DNA from: Collinsella sp.
GTDB lineage: Bacteria; Actinomycetota; Coriobacteriia; Coriobacteriales; Coriobacteriaceae
NCBI GenBank assembly: GCA_019424905.1
Contig: JAHYYP010000005.1
Span: forward strand, 36,966-100,965
DNA: 64,000 bases
Reading direction: 5' to 3'
The position numbers and the translations under genes were made by a program. Position 1 is the stretch's first letter; each line of letters begins with the position of its first letter. Positions 26,536-37,704 of the stretch are shown piece by piece. A model generated the notes under the pieces. That model did not search any database, had not been told where the DNA came from, and saw nothing but the letters and a program-made list of their open reading frames with translations.

Positions 26536-26540
26536 TCCGG

Positions 26541-26640
26541 CAGATGGGGACGTTCCTTTTCTGCCGACAGTGGGGGACAGTCCTTGCAGCTTTTTGCGAA
26601 GAGTGTCCCCAGTGACTAGTCGTTTAAGAATGTCCCCAAT
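26541..26640. repeat. GGGGAC-type repeat block between two HAD genes
   Basis: The block holds GGGGACGTTCCTTTTCTGCC, GGGGGACAGTCCTTGCAGC and the inverted counterpart (26600-26637) of the block at 25541-25579. It occupies all of the gap between the two convergent genes. No terminator with a T tract is evident. Confidence 0.65.
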
Positions 26641-26653
26641 GATTGATCAATGA

Positions 26654-27496
26654 CTAGGCGAGGGCGGCCATGATGGTGCGGGCGACGCCGTCGTGGTCGT
26701 TGTCGTATTCGGTGATGGCGTCGGCGGCCTCGCGATCTTCGGGCTCGGCGTTGATCATGGCCATGCCGTGGCCCGCTGCCTGCAGCATGGGGATGTCGTT
26801 GATGTTGTCGCCGAACGCCCAGGCGTCGGCGAGACGCTCGCCCAAGTGCTCGCATAGCCACGTGAGGGCCGTTCCCTTGGTGGCGCCCTCGCCCATGACC
26901 TCGATATTCATGGCGTACGAACGTGTGACCTCGATCCCACCGAGTGTGTTGAGCTCCGCGGCGATGGCGTCGCGATCGTCCGGGTCGTGCCAGTACATGG
27001 CGATACGCTCGAGCGTCTCGACCTCGTCGATCTTGCTGTCGATATCCATGTCGATCGGTGTTCGTGTGCGCTTGAGCGAAGCCGCGATGTGGGGGTCGCC
27101 GCCGCAGAATTCGTCCAGGCGCGTGTAGAGTGAGCGGGGGAGGAAGCACTGCCCGTCCGCGAAAATATCGAAGGTCACATCGTGGCCGGCGGCAATGCTA
27201 TGGATGCGATGGGCGATGCCGCGATCGAGCGGACGGCTCAAAATGCGCGTAGCACGTGAGGCATCGGTGGGCACGTCGTCGTCGAGCTGCCAGACGCTGG
27301 CACCGTTGGCGCAGATCGCGTAGTGTACGGCGGGGTGGGCGAGGATGGGCTCAAAGACGCCCGACAGCGGGCGCCCCGTGCAGGGCACAAACTCAATACC
27401 GTGCCGCGCAAGCTCGTCGAGCATCGCCCAGGTGACGTCGCTCATCTGCTTATCACTCGTCAGCAGCGTTCCATCCATATCGGAAAACACAATCAT
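26654..27496 (-). CDS. Cof-type HAD-superfamily phosphatase
   Basis: The 280-residue protein has FSDMDGTLLTSDKQ (motif I, residues 4-17), the motif III lysine in GEGATKGTALTWL and AWAFGDNINDIPML (motif IV). It is related to but clearly distinct from the protein at 25741. It is downstream of gltA on the same strand but separated from it by a terminator. AAAGGA precedes the start. Confidence 0.87.
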   Translation of the reverse strand: MIVFSDMDGTLLTSDKQMSDVTWAMLDELARHGIEFVPCTGRPLSGVFEPILAHPAVHYAICANGASVWQLDDDVPTDASRATRILSRPLDRGIAHRIHSIAAGHDVTFDIFADGQCFLPRSLYTRLDEFCGGDPHIAASLKRTRTPIDMDIDSKIDEVETLERIAMYWHDPDDRDAIAAELNTLGGIEVTRSYAMNIEVMGEGATKGTALTWLCEHLGERLADAWAFGDNINDIPMLQAAGHGMAMINAEPEDREAADAITEYDNDHDGVARTIMAALA

Positions 27497-27521
27497 TCGT
27501 TGCGATCCTTTCTACTGGCAT

Positions 27522-27560
27522 AAAAAGCGTGGCCGAGGGCGGTGATGCCCTGGCCACGCT
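27522..27560 (-). terminator. intrinsic terminator after citrate synthase
   Basis: On the minus strand AGCGTGGCC pairs with GGCCACGCT, with partial pairing inside, followed by TTTTTA. Confidence 0.85.
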
Positions 27561-27583
27561 CGGGTTCTATAACGGTTCACGCC

Positions 27584-29002
27584 CTAGCGATCGGCGAGCG
27601 GCTTGTACTCCAACGGCTCGATAACCGGGCGATACGCGGGACGGATGATGCGGTGCGCGCAGAAGAGCTCTTCCATGCGGTGCGCCGACCAGCCGGCCAT
27701 GCGGGCGACGGCGAACAGCGGCGTAAAGAGCGTCTCGGGCACGCCGAGCATCTTGTAGATAAAGCCCGTGTACAGGTCGATGTTGGCGCAGATGGGCTTG
27801 GTCATGCCGTGATCGCGCATCACTTGCGGGGCCAGGCGCTCGATGCGCTCGATGAGCGCGAACTCCTCGCCCAAGTCCTTCTTGGCGGCAAGCGTGCGCG
27901 CGTAACGGCGGCACACCTCGGCGCGCGGGTCGCTCAGCGTGTAGACGGCGTGGCCCATGCCGTAGATGAGACCCGTGCCGTCGAAGGCCTGCTTGTCGAG
28001 GATCTTGCCCAGGTAGGCTGCGACCTCGTCCTCGTCCTCCCAATTGGAGACATGCGCACGGATGTCCTCGTGCATGGACACGACTTTGGCGTTGGCGCCG
28101 CCGTGGCGCGGACCCTTGAGCGAGCCGATAGCCGCGGCGTAGGCAGAATACGGGTCGGTGGCCGAAGAGGACAGCACGCGGCAGGCGAATGTGGAGTTGT
28201 TGCCGCCGCCGTGCTCTGCATGCAGCATGAGCATCACGTCGAGCAGCATGGCTTCGTCGTGGTTGAATGACATGCCACCGCGCAACACCTGCAGGATGGT
28301 CTCGGCGGTGGAAAGGCCGGGTGTGGGGTGCGGCACATGAACCTCGGAGCCGCGGCGCTTGGCGACCGAGGCCATATGCGCGAAGGCGGCGATGCGGGGG
28401 AGACGGGAGAGCATGGAAATGGCGACGTCGATTTCGTGCTCGGGCGTAATGACGTCGGGCTCGGCGTCGAAGGCGTAGAGCAGCAGCACGGCGCGCTGAA
28501 GCACATTCATGATGCTCGACGACACCGTGGTCATGGGGAACTCTTTGACGTACTCGTCGCTCAGATGCCTAAAAGCGCCCAGACGTTCACAAAAGCCGTC
28601 GAGCTCTTCCTTAGTGGGCAGAGAGCCCGTAATGAGCAGATAGGCGACCTCTTCGTAGCCGTAGCGGTTCTCGGCCTGGGCGTTGTTGACCAGGTCCTCG
28701 ATGTTGTAGCCGCGCAGCGTGAGCTTGCCCTGGTCGGGCACGACCTTGCCGTCGATCTTGTTGTAGCCGTGCACGTCCGAGATGCGGGTAAGACCCGCGA
28801 CCACACCCGAGCCGTCGGCGTTGCGCAGGCCGCGCTTGACGTTATGCTCGACGAACAGACCCTCGTCATACGGATCAGTCGGCAGGCCGTGGTAGAGGTT
28901 TTCGCTTTCGGGCGAAATCTGACGGCTCGCCTCGTAATCCAGAACCAGGCGGCTCAGGTGATCGTCGAAGCGGTAGTAGATTTTCTTGGCGTCGTAGGCC
29001 AT
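27584..29002 (-). CDS. gltA: citrate synthase
   Basis: The 472-residue enzyme condenses acetyl-CoA with oxaloacetate. Catalytic segments are LHAEHGGGNNS, GPRHGGANAKV, GMGHAVYTLSDPR and RMAGWSAHRMEE. It is longer than the typical 370-430 residues because of an N-terminal extension, as in several anaerobes. In a fermenter it probably supplies 2-oxoglutarate for glutamate, made by GltBD at 50467. Start follows AGAGGAG. Confidence 0.93.
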   Translation of the reverse strand: MAYDAKKIYYRFDDHLSRLVLDYEASRQISPESENLYHGLPTDPYDEGLFVEHNVKRGLRNADGSGVVAGLTRISDVHGYNKIDGKVVPDQGKLTLRGYNIEDLVNNAQAENRYGYEEVAYLLITGSLPTKEELDGFCERLGAFRHLSDEYVKEFPMTTVSSSIMNVLQRAVLLLYAFDAEPDVITPEHEIDVAISMLSRLPRIAAFAHMASVAKRRGSEVHVPHPTPGLSTAETILQVLRGGMSFNHDEAMLLDVMLMLHAEHGGGNNSTFACRVLSSSATDPYSAYAAAIGSLKGPRHGGANAKVVSMHEDIRAHVSNWEDEDEVAAYLGKILDKQAFDGTGLIYGMGHAVYTLSDPRAEVCRRYARTLAAKKDLGEEFALIERIERLAPQVMRDHGMTKPICANIDLYTGFIYKMLGVPETLFTPLFAVARMAGWSAHRMEELFCAHRIIRPAYRPVIEPLEYKPLADR

Positions 29003-29079
29003 GTGCGCTCCTCTCCGGTCCGCTTTGGGGCGGCGCGCTTGGACGATATGACGTCAAGCTGCCCCGAGCGGCTTGTTCG

Positions 29080-29367
29080 CTACAGGCGGTACATAAAGTT
29101 AAAGACGTCCTCGCGCTGAATGGACACGTTGACGCCCGAAAGCTCGCCTGCCTCGGCCAGGGCCTTCTGCAGCTCGGCGAAGTCGAGCTTGGACTCGGCG
29201 GTGTCGGCCAGCATGGTCATGGTGAAGATGTCCTCGATAATGGACTGCGTGATGTCGCGGATGTCGACGTTGGCCTCGCCCAGAACGCGGGTGACGCCGG
29301 CGACAATGCCGGGGCGGTTCTTGCCAAGGACGGTGATGACGATGCGGGAGGACGAGATCTCGGCCAT
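29080..29367 (-). CDS. ACT domain protein (UPF0237 type)
   Basis: The 95-residue protein is essentially one ACT domain (VITVLGKNRPGIVAGVTRVLGEANVDIRDITQ), a fold that binds amino acids or other small ligands. It is 77 bp upstream of gltA on the same strand and may be cotranscribed, so it could sense a metabolite for that pathway. Its ligand is unknown. Confidence 0.88.
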   Translation of the reverse strand: MAEISSSRIVITVLGKNRPGIVAGVTRVLGEANVDIRDITQSIIEDIFTMTMLADTAESKLDFAELQKALAEAGELSGVNVSIQREDVFNFMYRL

Positions 29368-29580
29368 GGGAAACCCTTTCGCGTGGTTGCGGCGCGCGGG
29401 GGCGCTCCGCTACGGTACAGTGTTCATCATTGTACCTGTCTGGCGCCAAAAGGGGCACCTTTGCTGCGGCGTTACACGTCTGCAACATGGGAGAAGGGGC
29501 AAAGGCGCCCGTTTGCCGCGATTCGTCGTGTCGTCTGCTGTGTCTTGGGCGCGATGCACAGTACAAAGACCGTGAACCTT

Positions 29581-29609
29581 TTGTGGGACGCTCGACGCCG
29601 TGGTACCAT
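29581..29609 (+). promoter_or_regulatory. candidate rpmE promoter
   Basis: TTGTGG at 29581-29586 and TACCAT at 29604-29609 are 17 bp apart, and TGG directly before the -10 gives an extended -10 element. Confidence 0.5.
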
Positions 29610-29622
29610 AGCCGAGTTTGTT

Positions 29623-29671
29623 GTCTTGGTCGGAAACCAAGACGCCTTATGCGCTGATCGGTAACCAGCGC
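29623..29671 (+). promoter_or_regulatory. two-hairpin leader of rpmE, candidate L31 autoregulatory RNA
   Basis: GTCTTGGT pairs with ACCAAGAC (29623-29643) and GCGCTG with CAGCGC (29651-29671), directly before the rpmE RBS. A ribosomal leader family named L31-Coriobacteria has been reported in the literature. Position and structure fit such an element, but I could not compare with its consensus. Confidence 0.5.
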
Positions 29672-29693
29672 CTGACCAATAAGGAGTCCTACC

Positions 29694-30119
29694 ATGAAGC
29701 AGGGTATCCATCCCCAGTATGTCGAGTGCACGGTGACGTGCTCCTGCGGCAACACCTTCAAGACGCACGCTACCGTGTCCGAGATGAAGGTCGAGCTTTG
29801 CAACGAGTGCCACCCGTTCTACACCGGCCAGCAGAAGTTCGTCGACACCGGTGGACGCGTCCAGCGCTTCGCCGACAAGTTCGGTGGCGCCGCTGCCGCC
29901 CAGCTCAAGAAGGCCGAGGAGGCCAAGGCTGCCAAGGCCGCCAAGGCTGCTGAGGCCGAGGCCGCTCGCAAGGCCGCCGCTGAGGCTAAGGCTGCCGAGA
30001 AGGCCAAGCGTGCCGCTAAGTTTGCCGAGGAGGCTGCCAAGCAGGCCGCCGAGGCTCCCGCAGAGGCTCCCGTCGAGGAGGCCGCTGCCGAGGCCGAGAC
30101 CACCGAGGCTGCTGAGTAA
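29694..30119 (+). CDS. rpmE: 50S ribosomal protein L31 (zinc form) with long C-terminal tail
   Basis: Residues 1-70 match L31, with the zinc cysteines CTVTCSC and CNEC. The remaining ~70 residues are an Ala/Glu/Lys-rich segment predicted to be helical, ending in an acidic EAPAEAPVEEAAAEAETTEA. L31 is normally about 70 residues, so the tail doubles its size. AAGGAG precedes the ATG. Confidence 0.95.
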   Translation: MKQGIHPQYVECTVTCSCGNTFKTHATVSEMKVELCNECHPFYTGQQKFVDTGGRVQRFADKFGGAAAAQLKKAEEAKAAKAAKAAEAEAARKAAAEAKAAEKAKRAAKFAEEAAKQAAEAPAEAPVEEAAAEAETTEAAE

Positions 30120-30152
30120 ATAGCTTGCCGAGCAAACACTCGCATTCATGGC

Positions 30153-30196
30153 AAAAGGGCCGCGCATCCATTTGGGTGCGCGGCCCTTATCTTTTT
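30153..30196 (+). terminator. intrinsic terminator after rpmE
   Basis: AAGGGCCGCGCA and TGCGCGGCCCTT form a 12-bp stem, followed by ATCTTTTT. Confidence 0.9.
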
Positions 30197-30198
30197 AT

Positions 30199-30263
30199 TG
30201 GTGCAAACCAACCTGTCCCCATTGCACCAGGTTGGCGCGAAGGGGACAGGTTGGTTTGCACCA
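30199..30263. repeat. 65-bp palindrome with TGTCCCC arms
   Basis: TGGTGCAAACCAACCTGTCC and its reverse complement form a perfect outer inverted repeat around a 20-bp centre. It resembles the extragenic palindromes seen elsewhere here (61703). The rest of the gap to secA (30264-30459) shows no clear feature. Confidence 0.8.
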
Positions 30264-30459
30264 AATGGCAGAGAGGCAGCGTTTTCCCAGATAAAAGCTG
30301 CCAATATATACCAGTCCCTTTTTGGCAGGCTGTCGTAGTTATTACGTGGTCGAGCGTGTCGACCGCATAGGCGGCGCCTTGTTTGGCTAAAGTACAAATA
30401 TCTGTGTTTAACTCGTCCAAGGTTTCATGCCACGGGCGATGGCCAAAAAGGAAAACCAC

Positions 30460-33266
<2,807 letters not shown>

Positions 33267-33267
<1 letters not shown>

Positions 33268-34415
33268 TGGCCGAGACTCTAGAGGTAACTCCCGCCGAGT
33301 TGGACGCGTTTGCGGACCGACTCGGCGAGGTCGAGTCGTATCTCCATTTGGACGAGAAGCGCGCCCGCGTGGCGGAGCTCGAGGCCAAAAGCGTCGCCCC
33401 GGGCTTTTGGGACGATGCCGATGCCGCTCGCGCCACGATGGAGGAGATTGCACGCGCCAAGGAGGACATCGCCGCCGTGGATACGGCGCGTGGTGAGCTT
33501 TCCGATGCTCGCGCCGCGCTGGAGCTTGCCGAGGAAATGGGCGATGACCCCGATGCTGCCGCGCTGCGTGAGGAGGCTGCCGCCACGGCGGAGCGGCTTT
33601 CCCGCGCCATCGACGAGCTTGAGCTTGCGAGCTGGTTTACCGGCGAGTTCGATCACGGCGACGCAATTGTGACCATCAAGCCCGGGCAGGGTGGCTTGGA
33701 GGCCCAGGATTGGACCTTCATGCTCTTTAAGATGTACATGAAGTACTGCCAGCGCCGCGGTTGGAAGGTCACCATCAACGATTGCCCCGCGGCCGAGGTT
33801 ATCGGCATCGATCGCGCGACCTTTACCGTCGAAGGCAAGGATGCCTTTGGCATGCTTCGTGCCGAGGCCGGTGTTCACCGCCTGGTGCGCATTAGCCCCA
33901 CCGACGACAAGAAGCGCCGCCAGACTACGTTTGCCGGCGTCGAGGTCATTCCGGTGCTGCCCGACGATATCGATATCGAGATTAGCCCCGATGACATTCG
34001 CGTCGACGTGTACCATGCAAGCGGCCCGGGCGGCCAGGGTGTCAACACCACCGACTCCGCCGTGCGCGTAACGCATTTCCCCAGCGGTATCGTGGTCACG
34101 TGTCAAAACGAGCGCAGCCAGATTCAAAACAAGGCCGCGTGCACGCAGATCCTCAAGGCGCGCCTGTACGAGATTGAGCTCGAAAAGCGCGCCGAGGCCC
34201 TGGATGAGATTCGCGGGCCCAAGACCACAATTGGTTTTGGCAACCAAATCCGCAGCTACGTGCTCTACCCGTACCAGATGGTTAAGGACCTGCGCACGGG
34301 CGTGGAGACCAGCAACGTCGAGGCCGTTCTTGACGACGGCGATCTGGATCCATTTGTGATTGGCTATCACCGTTGGGCTACCGGCAACGCTGACGCGGAG
34401 GCCCCGTCTGCATAA
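33267..34415 (+). CDS. prfB: peptide chain release factor 2, with SPT tripeptide
   Basis: The 382-residue class I release factor has the catalytic GGQ in ASGPGGQGVNTTDSAV and the usual length. The stop-codon recognition tripeptide position reads SPT (VRISPTDDKKRRQ) where RF2 normally has SPF and RF1 has P-x-T. The rest of the protein is RF2-like. There is no in-frame TGA or programmed frameshift at the start, in contrast with many prfB genes. It follows secA with TAATG overlap. Confidence 0.93.
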
Positions 34416-34442
34416 ACCGCTCGGTTTATGTGGAAATGGATT

Positions 34443-34505
34443 AAAACCCTCCGAGCAGGGTGGTTTTGTATCCAGAACATACCCTGCACAGGGGTGGTTT
34501 TTGTT
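34443..34505 (+). terminator. tandem weak hairpins after prfB
   Basis: AAAACCCT with AGGGTGGTTTT and then ACCCTGCACAGGGGTGGTTTTT are two similar GC-stem plus T-tract elements in series. Confidence 0.4.
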
Positions 34506-34541
34506 TGGCGAATCGGTAGAATCGAATACATGAAGAAGTTC

Positions 34542-34570
34542 AAAGCGCATCCGATGGGGTGCGCTTTTTT
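34542..34570 (+). terminator. intrinsic terminator just before the yitT gene
   Basis: AAAGCGCA pairs with TGCGCTTT, followed by TTT. The terminator ends 13 bp before the next start codon and only 2 bp before its Shine-Dalgarno region, so it could also attenuate the downstream gene. Confidence 0.7.
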
Positions 34571-34582
34571 GAAGGAGGCAGC

Positions 34583-35473
34583 ATGGCATATCGTCTGGAC
34601 ATCAAGCGCATTCTTTCGATGAACTTCTTTCACGATCTACCCCAGATCATGTTGGGGTGTGCCTTGGCCGCCATCGCGACCGACCTGTTTTTGATTCCCA
34701 ACGGTCTTGCAGCCGGTGGCGTTACGGGCCTTGCGACGATTATCCAGGCAGTCGGCGCAGCGCGAGGCGTGTCGCTTCCTGTCGGTATCCAGACCATCGT
34801 GATGAATGCCTTGCTGCTGCTGATCGTTATGCGCGAGGGCGGCATGTTCTATGTAGTGCAGACGGCGACGGGCTTTGTGCTGCTGGGCTTCTTTACCGAT
34901 CTGTTTGCCCCGTTTGTAGCGCCTCTGGCACATGCAGACCTGATGCTTCCCGCTATGTGGGGCGGCATTATCACGGGCATCGGTTACGGCATGGTGTTGC
35001 GCGCCGGCGCCAACACCGGCGGCTCGGACACGATTGGCCAAATCATCTCGCGTAACACCTCGCTGCCGGTGGGCTCGACCGTCATGGCGATCGACGTTGC
35101 CGTGTGCGCGCTCTCGGCCCCGGTATTCTCGGTCGAAAACGCGCTGTATGCAGGCCTTTCGATGGTCATTAGCGGTTATGTGATCGATGCTGTGGTCGAT
35201 GGCGGCAATAAGCGCCGTATGGTACTTATCATCTCGGAGAATTTTCCCGATATCGCGGCCGACATCATGTATGGTCTGGGACGCGGCTGCACCAAATTAA
35301 AGGCGACTGGTATGTATTCGGGCGTCGAGAAGCCGGTGATCATGGTGATCGTTAGCCGTCGAGAGCTCAACACCCTCAAAACGATCGTGCGTGAGCGCGA
35401 TCCTCGCGCAATTGTGACGGTCGCCGACGTTACGGAAGCCTTCGGTGAGGGATTCAAGGATATTAACTCGTAG
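34583..35473 (+). CDS. YitT family membrane protein
   Basis: The 296-residue protein has about five or six transmembrane segments in residues 15-190 with the YitT segments LIPNGLAAGGVTGLATI and GANTGGSDTIGQII. A cytoplasmic DUF2179 domain follows (SRRELNTLKTIVRERDPRAI). The function of the family is not established; transport has been proposed. GAAGGAGG precedes the ATG at 34583. Confidence 0.9.
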   Translation: MAYRLDIKRILSMNFFHDLPQIMLGCALAAIATDLFLIPNGLAAGGVTGLATIIQAVGAARGVSLPVGIQTIVMNALLLLIVMREGGMFYVVQTATGFVLLGFFTDLFAPFVAPLAHADLMLPAMWGGIITGIGYGMVLRAGANTGGSDTIGQIISRNTSLPVGSTVMAIDVAVCALSAPVFSVENALYAGLSMVISGYVIDAVVDGGNKRRMVLIISENFPDIAADIMYGLGRGCTKLKATGMYSGVEKPVIMVIVSRRELNTLKTIVRERDPRAIVTVADVTEAFGEGFKDINS

Positions 35474-35495
35474 GCTGAATTTTGGTTTGCGGACA

Positions 35496-35559
35496 TGATC
35501 CGTTTTCCTCCGTCCCCTACGGATCACCTGATCCCTTGGGGACGGAGGAAAACGGATCA
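35496..35559. repeat. palindrome with TGATCCGTTTTCCTCCGTCC arms
   Basis: The 20-nt arm at 35496 and its exact reverse complement ending at 35559 enclose CCTACGGATCACCTGATCCCTTGG. TTTTTG follows, so it may also terminate yitT. A related palindrome is at 41106 and a partial one near 48378. The gap onward to 35782 is AT-rich at 35640-35700 but no clear promoter was found. Confidence 0.8.
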
Positions 35560-35782
35560 TTTTTGTGCCGGGGCGAGAGGCAGCCACCGCATCCAAAAGA
35601 CGTTCACATTGATAAACCGTTTCATCAGCGGTTCTGCCTGCTAAATTGTTCAAATAATGATAAAAACTCTGGTAAAGCCATCGGTTTCCAGCATAATGAA
35701 TGACGTACGTGCATTGCGGCTGTGTTGGGATTACCTTCGGTGCCGTGCGCATCTTGTCTTAAGAGGATGAAAGGAAGGCACA

Positions 35783-36613
35783 ATGAGCGACGAAGAGCTC
35801 AAAAAGGTTGCCAACGAGGTAAGGAAGGGCATCGTCACCGGCGTGCACGCTGCCAAGTCTGGCCATCCGGGCGGTTCGCTCGGCGCTGCCGACATCATGA
35901 CCTATTTGTACTTTGAGGAAATGAACGTCGACCCGGCCGATCCCCGCAAGGCCGATCGCGACCGCTTTGTGCTTTCCAAGGGCCATTGCGCTCCGGGCCT
36001 GTACGCCGTGCTCGCCGAGCGCGGGTTCTTCCCCAAGGAGGATCTCGAGACGCTGCGCCACATCGGCAGCCACCTGCAGGGTCACCCCAACATGAACGAC
36101 ACCCCGGGCGTCGACATGTCCACCGGCTCGCTCGGCCAGGGCATTTCCGCCGCCGTGGGCATGGCCGTTGCCGCTAAGCACTGGGGCGATACTTACCGCA
36201 CGTACGCCCTGCTGGGCGATGGTGAGAGCGAGGAAGGCCAGGTCTGGGAGGCCGCCATGTTTGCCGGCAACCAGCAGCTCGACAACCTCTGCGTGATCGT
36301 CGACCACAACGGTCTGCAGATCGATGGCCCCGTCGAGGAGGTCAACGACCCCATGCCGCTCGCCGACAAGTTCCGCGCCTTTAAGTTCCATGTGGTGGAG
36401 CTCGCCGACGGCAACGACTTCGATCAGATTCGCGCCGCTTTTGCCGAGGCTCGCGCCACCAAGGGTCAGCCGACCGCCATTATCGCCGAGACCACAAAGG
36501 GCAAGGGCGTCTCCTTTATGGAGAACCAGGTTGGTTGGCACGGCAAGGCCCCCAACGATGAACAGTTTGAGCAGGCCATGGCAGAGCTCACGGCCGCCGG
36601 AGAGGAGCTCTAG
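35783..36613 (+). CDS. transketolase, N-terminal (thiamine-binding) subunit
   Basis: The 276-residue protein matches the first half of transketolase, with HPGGSLGAADIMTYLYF, the TPP motif LGDGESEEGQVWEAAMFAGN and DHNGLQIDG. It pairs with the separate C-terminal subunit that begins 1 bp after its stop. The split form occurs in many anaerobes and archaea. It moves two-carbon units in the non-oxidative pentose phosphate pathway. Confidence 0.94.
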   Translation: MSDEELKKVANEVRKGIVTGVHAAKSGHPGGSLGAADIMTYLYFEEMNVDPADPRKADRDRFVLSKGHCAPGLYAVLAERGFFPKEDLETLRHIGSHLQGHPNMNDTPGVDMSTGSLGQGISAAVGMAVAAKHWGDTYRTYALLGDGESEEGQVWEAAMFAGNQQLDNLCVIVDHNGLQIDGPVEEVNDPMPLADKFRAFKFHVVELADGNDFDQIRAAFAEARATKGQPTAIIAETTKGKGVSFMENQVGWHGKAPNDEQFEQAMAELTAAGEEL

Positions 36614-36614
36614 G

Positions 36615-37556
36615 ATGGCAGACGTCAAGAAAATCGCCACGCGCGTAAGCTACGGCGAGGCCCTCGTCGAGCTCGCCAACGAGCACGATGACTTTGTGGT
36701 CCTCGACGCCGACCTGGCGGCCGCCACGCAGACCGGCAAGTTTAAGGCCGCCTGTCCCGATCGTTTCTTCGATGTGGGCATCGCCGAGAGCAACCTGATG
36801 GGTGTTGCCGCCGGTATCGCAACCACCGGCCGCGTTGCCTTCGCGAGCACCTTTGCCATGTTTGCCGCCGGCCGCGCCTTTGAGCAGGTCCGCAACTCCA
36901 TCGGTTACCCGCACCTCAACGTCAAGATCGGTGCCACACACGCCGGTATCTCGGTGGGCGAGGATGGCGCCACGCACCAGTGCTGCGAGGATATCGCCCT
37001 TATGCGCGTTATCCCCGGCATGACCGTGATCGTTCCCGCTGACGACGTAGAAGCCCGCGCCGTGACGCGCGCCGCCTACGAGTGCGACGGCCCTGTGTAC
37101 ATGCGCTTTGCCCGTCTGGCCTCGCCGGTCATTAATGACCCCGAGACCTACAAGTTTGAACTGGGCAAGGGCATCATCATGCGCGAGGGCGCCGACGTTA
37201 CCATCATTGCCTGCGGCCTGATGGTCGGCGAGGCCCTCGAGGCTGCCGAGCAGCTTGCTGCCGAGGGTATCGACGCCGAGGTCATCAACATGCACACCAT
37301 TAAGCCCATCGACGCTGACCTGATCGTCAAGAGCGCCACCAAGACCGGTCGCGTCGTGACCGTCGAGGAGCACTCCGTGATCGGCGGCCTGGGCAGCGCC
37401 GTTGCCGATGTCCTGTGCGAGCAGTGCCCGACGCCGCTCAAGAAGATCGGCGTCAACGACACGTTCGGCGAGTCCGGTCCGGGTGCCGAGCTCCTGCACA
37501 GGTACGGCCTGGACGCCGCCAACATCGTGGCGACCACCAAGGAGTTCCTGGCATAA
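36615..37556 (+). CDS. transketolase, C-terminal subunit
   Basis: The 313-residue protein holds the pyrimidine-binding and C-terminal domains (FFDVGIAESNLMGVAAGIA, GATHAGISVGEDGATHQ, VTVEEHSVIGGLGSAVAD). The ATG at 36615 follows GAGGAG within the end of the N-terminal subunit gene, giving tight coupling. The same reading frame extends upstream inside the first gene but that extension is not conserved. Confidence 0.94.
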   Translation: MADVKKIATRVSYGEALVELANEHDDFVVLDADLAAATQTGKFKAACPDRFFDVGIAESNLMGVAAGIATTGRVAFASTFAMFAAGRAFEQVRNSIGYPHLNVKIGATHAGISVGEDGATHQCCEDIALMRVIPGMTVIVPADDVEARAVTRAAYECDGPVYMRFARLASPVINDPETYKFELGKGIIMREGADVTIIACGLMVGEALEAAEQLAAEGIDAEVINMHTIKPIDADLIVKSATKTGRVVTVEEHSVIGGLGSAVADVLCEQCPTPLKKIGVNDTFGESGPGAELLHRYGLDAANIVATTKEFLA

Positions 37557-37604
37557 GGCAAGGCGGATCTCAAGGACTGCTTCGCCAGTACTATGGAAAC
37601 CCGG

Positions 37605-37637
37605 CAGGGGCGCTCTCTTGGAGAGCGCCCCTGTTTC
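37605..37637 (+). terminator. intrinsic terminator after transketolase
   Basis: CAGGGGCGCTCT and AGAGCGCCCCTG form a perfect 12-bp stem, followed by TTTCT. Confidence 0.85.
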
Positions 37638-37704
37638 TGTTGCGGTGAAATAAGGACTGTTTTGCCAGCCTAAAGGCTCAATTAATCTGTATTTCACCGC
37701 AACT
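37638..37704. repeat. 67-bp palindromic element, copy 3 (degenerate centre)
   Basis: The outer arms GTTGCGGTGAAATA and TATTTCACCGCAAC are intact, but the right inner arm has changed to ATTAATCTG. The stop codon and last residues of the minus-strand zinc-ribbon gene lie inside it. Confidence 0.85.
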
